From Gymnogyps californianus (Eukaryota; Chordata; Aves; Accipitriformes; Cathartidae), in contig NC_059478.1 of assembly GCF_018139145.2 (NCBI RefSeq), forward strand, positions 33,831,001 through 33,895,000: a stretch of 64,000 nt of DNA. The letters are read 5' to 3'. Numbering within the stretch: position 1 is the first letter of the stretch; every line of letters starts with the position of its first letter. Positions 25,801-39,200 of the stretch are shown here, one piece after another. The notes under the pieces are model-generated. The model was not told where the DNA came from. It ran no database searches and saw only the letters and a program-made list of their open reading frames with translations. The translations under genes and the position numbers were made by a program.

Positions 25801-28800
25801 CCTATAAACGTAAGGCTTTATGATAAATAGCACTAGGAGTGGGTTGAAATAATGTAATTGTAACTAAGTATGTATGTTTATAGGTGATAGCAGAACTCCT
25901 TCAAGACCCTCATCAGCTCAAAGTTGCAAAGCATCCATTTCTACCAATATCAGCGTGGGTGCCAGCAGCAACAGAAACACAAAGCTAATTGAGCCAGACA
26001 CAATGAAGGTATCATGTAAGCTAGTCCTATTGAAATTATGCTGTTTTCCTCTAGGCACATATGTTATTGCATTTTAAATAAGAAACCGTTTTTCTCTGAT
26101 TTTTAGCTTATGTTTTATTAATAGTTTGTCAAGGGCAGCTATAAACTACTGAGAGGTTTCTTGATACATAGTAACATTTTTATATACTGTTGGTTTTGCT
26201 GACATCTAGTTATTGAAAATAATTTTTCAGGTGTGAAGGTTTAATAGAACCAAGTGTGTTTTTTATAAATGAAACCACTGTTGGATAAAACGTTTAATGA
26301 CTTTTTGAGAAATTTAAAATTTAATAATTTATTAGGTTGGTGAGAACTTTAAATGCTTAAGTAGTCTGAAAGATTGTGTATCATAAACCTTTATATGAAA
26401 GGTAATTGGAAATAAATAACAGATCTGTGAGCATATTCAGTTTGTTGGGCATTACTTTGTAAATATATGCTGTAGCCTGAAAATATTGATTTTTAGTTAG
26501 ACTAATATGTTCTATCAGTATTTTCTTTTAAATAAATCACTCATTCAATATAAATTCCTGTGGGAGAAAGACAACAAAGTCACTTTGCTAAGTCAATATT
26601 TGTAGAGTGTTAATATTGATCTTTTTCCTTTGTTTTCCCTTTCTTGACTGAACCTTTACTAGTTTTCTTTCAACAGAAAATAATAGCTGTAGAAATATAA
26701 AACATTAACTGGAAAATGCTAGGATACATTAAAAATGTGCACCTTGAGACTCCTGTATAAAAGGGAAAAAATGGTTATGACCACATAGTATAACTGCTGC
26801 TAGAAAACTGAACTGATTGTTCTCATGAGTTACATTTTTGTTTCAAATAACAACTCTGTATTTGTTATTGAACTCCGAAGTCCTTTATATCTTCGACATT
26901 GCTATACAGTGACATTTGTTCTATATTAAAATTTAAAAACATAATCTCAAAGGAATTTTTTGCAGTCTGTTTAGGTATCTGGACCTCCATGCAATTTAAC
27001 CTGCAATTTCACCTTGTTCAAACATGATATGTAGTATATAAAACCATCACACAGTTTCCCAATATTGGATTCCTCTTTCTTTGTACAATCTAGTAAGAAC
27101 TGACTGAAAAAAAGCAGCTGCAGATATCAATTACTATTGATTAGCATCATACAAAACCTGAAATCAATCAATAAACATGAAAAGGTGTAAGTAGAACTAC
27201 TAATTTTTTTAACCCTAACTATTAAGAGCACAATGCAAACTCCGTCAAAATCAATGAATAAATACACAGCGATTCATTTGTGGTGTGGATCAGAATCTAG
27301 CATCTTCTTATTTATCTTATATTCAGATTTTTTTTTTTCTTCTGAAGTTCACCTGTCTTTTTGGGACAGGAAGAAAATATCGCCATCGTGAAGTTGGACC
27401 AATGCCAACTTTACCTTTCTGACAGAAGAAAACAGTGGAAGTCAAAATATGGTGAATGTCTAAATCTAAAAACCCTTGGAAAACATGGAATGTATTCATA
27501 GTACATTCTTCCACGTGTTTTCTTTTTGTCAGTGGAGTTTTGTGACACGTTCAAAGCCATATAAATAAATTTGAGGAGACAAAAATAGTTTCAGAAGTGC
27601 TACGGATGTGCATAAACAACATGCTGACCTGTTGGGCTTCAGCTGTAGCTGAATCACAATTCATTAAAAGCTGGCTAATGGAGATCTTAAATTTCTGCAA
27701 AGTATTCTTTGTGTCAGTTTTAGTCAAGATTGAAAGACGTTAACAAAAAAAAGCAAGCAGTGTATCATGTTCTGAAATCTTCTCTCTGCATTGGGTAGCT
27801 TAATTGTCGCTGCTGAGGAGTCTCACCTTTGCATTCTGCTCTACTGAAGTCAGTGAAAGACCTGTACACACAGTGGGTAGCAAAAGAAATACCTGAGAAA
27901 AGTCTTTTTCCTGAACGAAACAGATAGATGCTCCCACTCATATCTGTGAAGTAGCCTCATGCAGTTGAACTAGCAAGATGTTTTTCCGTGCATATGGAAC
28001 AGGTTTGTATAAGACAAAGCCTTGAACTGAAGTTCTTTGCTTTAATCATAGGAACAATTCCTCTCACAAACATTGCTTTTTATTTGGAATTATGCATGAG
28101 TGCGTGGACAATTTCAATAATAACTTAAATTGTAATAGCAGTGGAATGCATTATTTGGGCAGTGACCAGCACTGGCACCAGTAGGTAGTGCCAAACATTT
28201 CTTTATGATTAACATTTCTAATACAAACATTTCCCACGATGTTAGCTATTATGTGACAACTTTTGTTATGCTTTGCAGTGACATACTGAAATCAAAACAC
28301 AAAATCATCTTTCAGCTTCCCAAATTTACATACCTGTTTGTAATTTGACATGGATAATTTAGAGAATATAGCACCACCTTACGCTCTCTGTGAGAATAAC
28401 AGTTCAGTATTTGATTCCTAAAGCATTATCAAACTTTTGCTTACTGTTGCTCACATCTTAACCTGCACATTGTTCCTTGAGCTATTTTCCCTGCTTGCTT
28501 GGATTGTTTGATGTCCCTGTTGTAACAATGTCTATCTGAATGCAAAACTGCAAAAAAGGTAAGTCTTTCATCTGAAGTAACAGCTAGAAAAATGGAAGGC
28601 AAACAAACAGGACAAAGCTACTCTCCATGGGCTATCTGTGAGATGATGGTTTGAAAACCACTGCCATAGTGAGAAAGGGGGAATAGAAGGTGGCTGTTAG
28701 AGTAATTTTTGTACATGCAAATTGTCACAGTATCTTTTTGAATTGTTATAGCACATTTGGACTGCTGTTTATGTCTCCAAGAACAGCCATATTGCTTCAT

Positions 28801-31800
28801 TAGCAGACCTTTTGACTTTGATCTTTTTGAAATGTCATTAATTTTTCAAACCGTTTTGTAAGTTATTAAGCTTAGAGACTAAATGAGCTAACAACCAGTT
28901 ATCTCAGCTGGGTCAAGTTTTAAGGAAAAATCTCAATTTAGTGCATATGGACTTCAGATGAAGTTAGGAGTCATGCAAGTATTGGTATAAACAGTTTATG
29001 GAGAACGGAACAGTTCTAGAAATGATTTAATAGACTAAACTACATATTCGAATTCTAGCACTGACTTATGTTGACTCTAATGTTACTATCAACTCCCATT
29101 ATCCACTTGTTTGACTGAGAAAACCCTATCTGTTGCTCAACGTTTAAACCTCACCATTAAGTCCCAGTAACGTTTTGTCTGTGTTCACTTCTTTCCTCAT
29201 TATTTGTGATTGGACCCCTTTTGCTTATCCTGTCACTAGAAATCTAGTTTCATGGATAAAGATCAGTATACAATTTTTAGGTGGCCTTGTAAATTAGGTC
29301 TATACCGCTACATAAAACGTGGCCAGGGACTGATCTCTGACTCCGTGGACCAAGTAGCATAGGTAGCTGCACTTCGACAAGGCTCAGGCCTAGCACCCTC
29401 TCAAGCAGATTGTGTCCACTTTAAATGGCACTTGGCTTGCTTTTTTTCCTAGAACCCATGCGGTAGTGTTGTGGGTTTAAGAAATTATATTTTCCAGTGC
29501 CATTCATAATCTTATGCCTCTGCATCCCAACCAAAAATACATGTTACAAGCTGTGGGGTAGGTCACAGCATGGAGTGTACAAGGTTATAAAACCTGATGG
29601 GATGATATTGACTGTGTAGGTCACAGGAAGCCAAATGGAGTGCAGTTACATCCATATTCCTTTTTGAAAGTGGTGCCTGAAGTGAAAAATCCTTTGAACT
29701 GCGTACACGTTTTCTTGAAGAGCGCTAGTTGTAGTCATCTGAAACAGAGCCATGGAATGAGCTAACAGCTAAACAGTATGGATGATAGGGTGTTGAATGC
29801 TTCACCTTGCTTCTTGCCGTCTTTTATTTCACAGTGTAGATGTAGCTGGTGAGATGAGATCATTGTTCCTCTAACAGCATGCTATTCCCTCTGCATCCCT
29901 GATAGCAGACGAGATAGGTTTCCACAGAGGACCGAGATCGAACATGGTATCTTAACTGGAAAAGATGATGGGAGATTATGGGAGGGGAGGGACTTGGATA
30001 TTAGTTTCCATCAGGGATTGGATGTCCCACTTTATTTTAGATAGCTTAACTGATCTTTGTCTTTTTGATAGCCTGTGCTCTGAGGAAGTATGTTTACTTT
30101 TAAAGTCTCTTAGAACCTCCTTAGCAAAGTCTTCATTTTCTTTAAAAATCCCAAACCTCCAAAGAACAGCAGAAAGTGAGTTGCAAAGTATATAGTATTT
30201 GTACTTAAAAGTACTCCATATTGTCAGCTGTATGCAAATATAATTAGCAGAATTTGACATCTAAAATTGGTATGATGCATTATGCTACCAAAACTATTGG
30301 GGTACTGAGGATGAAATAATTTGCCTTTAGATCAACATCTTGGATGGGACAGGGTAGTCTTACCATAATAATAAGTAATTTGAGATTAAGATAGTTTCCA
30401 GCTGTGTAAAATTTGGAATTCTCAGTGTTTATCCACATTCATGTTTTCAGAATGATATATTTTTATTCCTTTAGTGTGAAGATTCTTTTCATAGCTGAGT
30501 TTGTGCTATTTGGGTGAAACTTATCAGAGTGATTCAGAGACAGAGAATGAAGTGAGAGATAGTATTAGATTCTGCAGTTTTTCTATGCCAACACAGGTGG
30601 TGAGTTTTCTCAAAGTACATCTCTCTCTTTGTTTTGATTAATTTATAAAAAGTTCCTAAAGCAGAAAGGAGTATAATGAAGATGAATTTGGTAATGTTTG
30701 AATGAGAAATGTTTAGTATAGAGGAGTTGATCCTGTTCCCACAGAAATCAGTGGCAAAACTGTGGCACAGGACTGAAGGCTCTTAAATCCATGAGTCCCT
30801 GAGTAATTTATATTCTTAAGAAATGCAGAGTTCTGAATGGAGAAATCTAAATTCAGGATCAGAGCTGCATGTATTACCGAGTGTGTTACTTGGCATCCTG
30901 GGTGTATGTACACTAGCAAAGTCCAGTTCTTGCCTGACACCTTTAGGTTGTTGACTGTAAAGTACCATCAACTGAGCGTGAATGCGTTGTAATGAGAACT
31001 GATTTTTTTTAAGAGGAGAAATGAAATGTAGCACTCTGATGAAGACTGTTTGGCCTTAGATGGAGTTAGTAATCAGCCTCCTTACTGGGAGTTGCATGCA
31101 GACCTTCTCCATTTTGTACAAGCTCTCTTCTGAAATCTCTGTTAGCTTACCTGTGACACTGAACACTAAGCATAGGTACAGCCACCTGGACAGAGCTCTC
31201 TGCTAGGATTACACTGCAAGATTCCTTCTGCTAGGCTCCGCTCGGAAACATTATCTTCCGTTGCTAGGAAAGTGACTAGAAATCATGGACTGAATCCAGA
31301 CCAGAGAAGGCAAATCAAGAATGTGTTCTGTTCCTCAAGGCATACAACCTGTCTATAAGGACTTTGTTTTTATTTTGCTAAATAAATATCATTCAAATGA
31401 TATTTGAAATTGAAAATTGGGACTTGCTGTTAAAAAAAAAAAATTGAAGCATGTAGCTGTTTTAGCATCTCAGCAAAATCATGGCTTCTCCAGGAACTGG
31501 ATTATGCACAAATACAGCAGTTTTCAGTCTTTCCAATAGCTTTGACAGAAGTCAAGAAGAACCACATAATTTGACCAGTACTTGTGTTTGTGATTTGTCT
31601 GAGCAAATAACTCCTCATTGTTCAGCTAATCAATTATGTTCTTTGCTTGATTGGCCTGATGGAACTAATGTAGCAAAATTCCACCCTTTCAGTGGTAAAT
31701 CACACAGTTCAGAGAATTTCATGAGTTCAGTTTGATTCTTCATGGCAATTCAAATTTCATTTCAACTATTTGAGCATTGGGGTAATCTGTATGTTTTTCA

Positions 31801-33195
31801 AGCATTTTCACAAGTGAAGCAAAGTTACTAAGTGCTTTGCAAAAACTGACTACAAAAAGGACTATTTGAGAAAATTAATTTAAAAAAGAGTAGAAGATCA
31901 GTGCTGTATCTTGTGGTGTATTTTATGCAGGATTTATTAAATCATCAAATTAATGTATTTCAGAGAAGGCACTTTTATCTTGATCAAAGATGAAGGCAAC
32001 ATCTAATATTTGCTTGGTTTCCAGGAATGGCAATGTGCACAATCCAAAGGATGCTTCTACTTAGAAGAAGATGGTGAAATCATTAGTCACAAGTACAAGT
32101 TGCACTTACCTCAAAGGTGTACAGTATGTATTACCATCAGGCCTTTAAACATTCGTCAGGTAGAAGGTAAGTGTATTTGTATTTCTTTGGAGAATTTTCC
32201 TCTATTAAAAATATTTTCTCTTCTGCTACTACATCTCTCCCTTTCTCACTCGCAATACTTTGCGATATTGCGATATAGCAATACTTTTCTCTGTTGACAG
32301 AGTCCTATTAAAAATACAACTTAACTTGTCACACTGTATTTTCTGCTTAGTCGTTTTTGTGCTCACCACTGGGGCAGTGGAAATCAGCGAAGTCCATTAC
32401 CTTTCTCCCTTTAGTCAGCCAACCTCTTAGATTATTTTTGGCTTGGTGAAGTTTCTTATTCCAAAATTCAAATGTTAGCACTGTTTGCAGTATCTCTCTT
32501 TAAGGTGTTAATGTACTTTGTAGGAAACAACAGTACAAATCTTAGTGAATATTGTATTCTCCACCTCAAATACTTTTGTAAATACTTAAAATAGGTTATG
32601 GCTTTTTATGGCAGTATGGTATCTTGATGTTTTGATTATGAATCTTGTCTGAGGGATTTATAGCTTAGTTTGCCTATTTTAATTTTCATCTTAAAAGAGT
32701 GAAGCCCAGCATTAGAGTCACCTGAGATTAGTCAGCCTTTGTGGTCCTTTTCTACAAATGCTATTGGCTTTGTTCTCTCCAGTGATTTACCAAGGAGCTT
32801 TATCTAGTTGCTACGTTGGAATTATTTTTTCCCCAAGTAGATTATTTCCTTTTTAATCCTGTGAAACAGGAGCCATTAGATCCCAAAGATGTTTTAGAGT
32901 CATCTGGACTGGCTGTTGTGCTACAGGTTGGTGATTGATTCTGATTGAGGTTCGTAATAAAAACTTCACTGCAAATAATTGACAGAAAGCAGTCATTTTC
33001 CAATTACTACCTGGCTGAAATGGGAAGCTGGTCAACAGACTTCTAATGGTGAGGAAATGTGATCCGATACAAACAGATTTGAGTAACAGAATGTCTCGGT
33101 GTTCTGCTTGTAACTTTTCTTTTTTTCATTTAGAATAGTTCTGCTGCAGGATTGTCCAGACATTCTGTGTAACCAAAAGAGTACTTGCCTGTCTT

Positions 33196-33243
<48 letters not shown>

Positions 33244-36200
33244 CTACTTTTGCACATTATTGTCCTGTATGTAGAAATATCTTTGTGTTTTGTTGTGAAG
33301 AGGAAGGCATAATATTGATATGTAAAGAAAGGATTCATGTTAGCAGAGCAATTACCTTTTATGAGAAATCAAAAATACCTTCCAATTTTTAATAAAGTTG
33401 TGTGGTGTGTAGCCACTCTTTAGTATTCTTGACTCCTAACTGTAGAAAAACTAAGCCCCTGCATTCATTGTTTTGTTTTGGTCTGATTAACTTGAAGACC
33501 ACTTAATAGCTCATTGATTAATTGCCCTCAGGAACTGAGCAGCTACAAGAAATCAAAGAGATTCAAATAGCATCTATTCAACATATGTAAGACCCGGCCT
33601 CCATTCCAATCCAACCCAAGACAAACAAAACCTATGATCAGACAAACAAATTGTAAGTGATGCCATGTAGGGGGATCTTGCTATTTAAATCTTAAAAATG
33701 ATTGAAACTTACGCTTCTGAGGTTCACATCTTCTGGTATCCCTAGCTTTTGCACATAATCTGGGTTTCCAGTCAAGATGAGTTTAACAATATTTTACAGA
33801 ACATTAGAAGAGACTATGATATAATTTTGCTAATATCTTTAATTGCAAGTATCTAGGAGCCTTAGTATAAAGAAAAGTAATAAATAATAATGTTGTACTA
33901 ATAGTAGGAAACAACAAAAATAGCTTCCTTAACTACCAAAGGTTTTAATATTAGAACTATTAACAGTAATCATTATCTGTAAGACAATCACAAGACTTGG
34001 AAAAATTTATCTGATTGGCCTAAATAGGAAGGAAATCCCAATAACACATAATGGATTTTTTTTTTTCCCATCTTAGATTAACAGGGATCAAGATGATAAA
34101 TACCATAGAAATACCTACTTTGGGGTTCAAAGAACAATTTTTGTGCCATTATTGAGCATTTGTGTTGGGAATGTTTTTCTCTTTAGGAAAATCTTATCAT
34201 TGGTTGTCAGTGGATACAGCTTTGTATATTCTCAAGGAAAATGAAACCCAAGAAAATCTACAGTTTGTGAGCTTTACTGAACAACAAAACAAAGAGGTTA
34301 GATATTTTTGTTGTATTCCTATTTTAATTCTTATATCTTTAGTGTATGTGTTAATGCTGCATGGGCGAGTTCCCATGTGTTTGGAAGGAATTCAAACTGT
34401 ACCTAATCAGATTAGAGGAGAGAAGAAACACTTGTTCTGTGCATGTTCCCTTTCAAAACTGACAGAACTTGTGCAAGGTAAGATGTAATACTGTCTTAGT
34501 TATGCCCTTTGGATGGGCTGAATTGCAAGCCACATGTATGGAAGCTTAATGAAATTCTTGTGAGGACTATATTATCATGTGGTGTGTTGGCAAATATTGC
34601 TGAGTTGCTGGTTATCTGTATAGATACTTGGGGAAACTCACTTGTATTCCTGCACCTTCAAGCACAAAATTTCAAAGGTAAAATTTGTTAAAATTTCCTT
34701 TAATTTTCTTTCTCCGTGCCATATATATGATTTTGAACTTCACAGTGCACAGAATATTCTTATCCTATGGGAGAAATAAGGGAGGAGAAATGGCAGCATT
34801 AACTTACTTCCCCCTTCCAAGCCACAGGGAACTCAACTTGCTTCATAAACCTTAAGTCACTTGTGACTTTTTACATAGGAAGTTTTTGTTGCTAGTTTGA
34901 AAAAAAGCTGATAAATCAGGGAGGAAATTAAAAACTCGGTGGGTTTTGTCAGCCTGCTTCTGGCTGCTTTTGTTCTGAAGTTTAATAATTAAAGTGTTAC
35001 AAATCTGAAAAATGCTAGGACTGTTATTAGACATTTCTACTAATGACTGTTTTCCCCTCATCTCTGGTCTTGTACGTTTTTCTAACTTTTATTATAACTA
35101 AAAGATTCACTCGTTTTTGTGTCTTTAACATGGCATCACACAGCATCTCACTGTAGACATGTTTTAAGGAAAGAACCTAGCATTACCAGTGTTTTCAAGT
35201 AATTAATCACTTTTGTATGAATATTAGTAGTAATAAAGAAAGGTGACATTTGAGAAGTAACTTACAAACTTGTCTGTCTTCCTTTAAGAGTAGATGTTTG
35301 GATGGAAAGGGGAGCTTGGATCAGGAGTTTACTGGCTTCTCCCATTCACAACAGGCTGCAGGTTGAAGAAGGTAAAAACACAAATGACTGGAGAAGCAAA
35401 ACTGGTGTATAGAGGTGAAGATGGAGAACTGGCTCTGACCAAAGAGTTCCGGTGAGTCATATTCCCAAATAGGTATGGTAACTATTGTAAAAGTGTGTGC
35501 TCCAAATAACATCTGGGTTTTTAAAAGCTGTATGTTACTAAAGTACTGTTTGTACAGAATATTCTCAAATAGACTGAATAGTTATTGACAATAGTATGAG
35601 ACAGTAAAGGGAACAGAAGTATTTGAAATAGTTCTGCCTTTTTCATCTTTTAGAGCCGCTTTATTGGATATATTTGAAACAATCGATTTGGATGGAAATG
35701 GCCTTCTGAGTTTGGAGGAATACAATTTCTTTGAACTGAGAACTAGTGGTGAGAAATGTGATGAGGAAGCATGGGCTGTATGTAAGGGTAAGTTTGTTGC
35801 TGTGCTTGATACATCTAATTAGGGCTATGAATCTACTTGCAAGCTGTTGTTTATAGCATCCTACTATGTATATAGTATAGAAGAACTGAGTATTTTGTAG
35901 CCTATACCAAGAACACATGTAGATATTGTTGTCTTCTCCCTCTTTCTTTTTTTCCTTTTCCAGTCTCCTGTCCTTTGTTTTGCTTCATTCTCGTTTGTGT
36001 GCCACTGACTCTCTGCTGAGAAAATTCTTCCCATTGCTAATTGCAAAGTTTTGTAGGTGAAAGATTTTGTAGCTGCCAAAAACTACAAGTTTTCTAATCA
36101 TGGATCATATGGTGAATTAAACTGCAACAGGTATTCGTTTAATCAATCTCCTTTCTGCAGATTAAGCTGATACTGCTTTCATATCTCACAAAGTGTTGAG

Positions 36201-39200
36201 AGGGACATTTAATTAGTGTGTATATGATGCTTTAAAAATGGCATCTAGAGCTTATGATGATTGTTCAGAAAATTAGACATTAGAAAATGCCAATTGGAAC
36301 TATATGTTTTCTTCAGATGTAAGCAGTTTTTCATTAAAAATCTGTCTTTTGAAGGTTCATATATGGTGTGTCAGTTTGTCCATATTGTGCTATGTGACAG
36401 CCGTGAGATTCTGAGACTTCTGTGAGAGAGATGAGGAAGCTGACAGACAGTTAAGACTCTTTCAGCTGTGCTTTGTTTTCTATCTGCTGACACATCTCAT
36501 CAATGTTACTGGATGTCTTGCCAGCTTGCAGGAGCAGTGTTGGGCCACAAATGTCAATTTTGAAGAAAACAGGAATTCTGTGGCATTGCTTTAAGCTTGC
36601 AAAGGCCTTGAGAATGCACATATTTACCTCATAAGAGGGCTAGGAGAATTCAACCACCAGTGACTGTAGGCTGCTCTAATAATACAGTGCATGAAAGTAG
36701 TAGTTTCAAAGCATGGCCAGTTTGGCTGCCGTGAGTGAACAAACTGGAAATTTGGAAGCCACTGTATGAAAATTAGAAGCTTCTATAAGAAATACAGGTT
36801 TTCTTCAACTCATATCTGACATGCCAGTATGGCATATCATTGTATATCGGCCCATGTCATGTTTGATATAATTCCTTTGTAGGCTATGACACATTGCTTC
36901 ATTTGGGCCAAAACACTTTAGATCTGGCAAGTCCTGCTAACTATTTCTCCCCAAAACACTCTAAGATACTGGACTTTTTCCTAAGTGATGGAAAGATCAT
37001 ACACAAATACTTTTCTATATATGAGTTTCTTGTCTCTTTCATGCCTGTACGTGCTATTCCACACTTTATGACTTTGTCAGTGTTATGCCTCTGTGCACTG
37101 GTCTCAACATGAGTAGGAGGGGTGTATGTGTGTGTGAAGTGTATAGGAGAGGAAAGAAGAGAATATGGTGAATGTTTTACCAGGTCATTAATCAGTTGAA
37201 GGGTTCAGACGAATACCATAAATCTTGACACTAAAGTTCAAGCCATTTGTTATAGCATCTGTACCCTTAGATAGATTTATTAAATTGGTAATCCCTTTTT
37301 AATAATATATAGTAAAGATTTAGCATTGTTATGAAGATGAGAAAACCATTTTTAAAAATCTCTGACACAAGGACATTTCAATTATGTGTTTGCTGACATT
37401 AGAGTGGTCGATCTATGATATTCTATCTAGAGAGGGGTGTTAGGATTACTGACATTTTATTGCTTTTTAGGAACTAAGTAAATCATTTCTATCTCAAGGA
37501 CCTCAAGCACTAAGGGTGCTGGCTCCAGCAGACTTTCATTTCCCATTCCTAATACACCCCATTCTGCAAATCTCAACCACAACAAATACTGCTAGCAAAA
37601 AGGAAAAAAAAAAAAAATCAATATGAACTCTTTCTGTTTTGAAATCTCACCCTCTTTTGGGTTATACAAGGGGCCAGTTGTTTCTAGTCATTATCTAAAA
37701 TCCACAGGGAAGCTCTGCAAAGAGCACATATCTGCTCAAGGACATTCTTTCCCAAATAATATTGGAGAGCCTGAGGCTGCAAGATGGCTCCATCTTTTAA
37801 ACCTCTTTAACGGAAGCGGGTTTAGCTTTGGAAGGATAAAGGGTGTTTGCAGAGAGAACAGACGTTTAAGTGCTACCTTATATTTCTTTTTAAACAGAGA
37901 ATTTTGATATGAAGAAGAATGAACTAACAAGACAAGGATTTATGGATTTGAATCTCATGGAAGCCAATGACCGTGAAGGGGATCCTAGTGACCTTTGGGT
38001 CACTTTATTGTCTCTGGGCTACAATAAAGCGTTAGAAATGACAGAGGTATGATAGCCATATAGCAAAAATAACTGCTTCGCATACAACTTGCTGCACATG
38101 TTTAACTGCAGTACTGTTTCTGTCTGTCATAAACTGATTTCAGTAGGTCAGTGATCCAGTCCAAACACTGTTAATACAGGGTTTACACTATGACTTTCAG
38201 TCATTATAGTATCCTATTTCTTAGTGTAACACTGACATAGTTGAAGGAAGAAGCTTGCCTTTTGCTTTAGAGAAAGCCAGGATTTTGTGGGGTTGTAGAG
38301 GAAGGAACCTTGGATTATACCCAGTGAAAGAATTCACGCACCTTGCTGGTGGGAAGTGATAAGAAGGCGGTGATGGTAAACTGTGACCTGTCACCAAACC
38401 TACAAAATGCAGGACTTGCTCTACTTAAAAAAGTCACTTTCCTGGCCCAAGCCACAACAGAAGTGGATAAGATAACTTTTTTCCCCACGTGATTCAGAAT
38501 TCATAATTTTCAGACGTGGCTATTTCTGTTATTGTTGCTTTTCACAACAGTGTCTGAAGGTGTTCAACATAAAATTGTAATGAAGGGGCTTTGGGTGGCA
38601 CACTGTTTACTTTACAGGACCACGGATTATTTCTCTGATATTTCTGTGCGCTTATAGATTTTTTTTTTTTTTTTTTTTTTTTTTACAGAGACAGTATCAG
38701 TGTTGGTGTTAATAGTGCTCACTAAAGAAAGAGGATCTCTTTAATGAAGAGAAAAAAATTAGAAAAATTAAAGAAAACATTAAATATGCAGATAATCATT
38801 TAAGTTTCATTCCCAAGAAAAGCTGATTTTTTAAAAATCATAGTCTGATTATAATATTTCTTAAACTTTTGTTAAACAAAACAGGTCAGTGTAGTCACCG
38901 TATAAAATATATGTGTGTGAAACAAATATATGCAGAGCCAAAAATACTCAGTATGGTTGAGAGACATCAGTCATCTCTTAGTGAAAATCTTGAGATCACA
39001 GTGAATGGTTTCTTAATGATGAGCACTTTCTCCTTTTCCTGCGAGTATGGTTAGCAGAGCAACTACAAAACTGCCTGTCTGCATTTCAGACGTAAGAGGG
39101 AGCTATCCTCTAAGAAAGAAGATTTTGGGGAGGTTTTTATCAAGTTAGAAATTTCAAAAAGGTATTTTGTGCCTTATACTAGCTGTGGTTTATGGCTATA

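Larger units (their letters stand above)
16828..26008 (+). other. EFCAB7 introns between coding exons 1 and 5
   Basis: Four introns of about 4.2, 2.4, 0.8 and 1.1 kb, all GT-AG. A 17-base A run lies at 20929-20945, 92 bases before an exon. Short repeats only; no RNA gene or mobile element recognised. Confidence 0.65.

Noticed and set aside
34297..34488. Continuation of the EFCAB7 coding exon 7 frame past its donor
   Set aside because: The family continues with FGWxGEL, found in the next exon at 35294; the extension is intron read-through.
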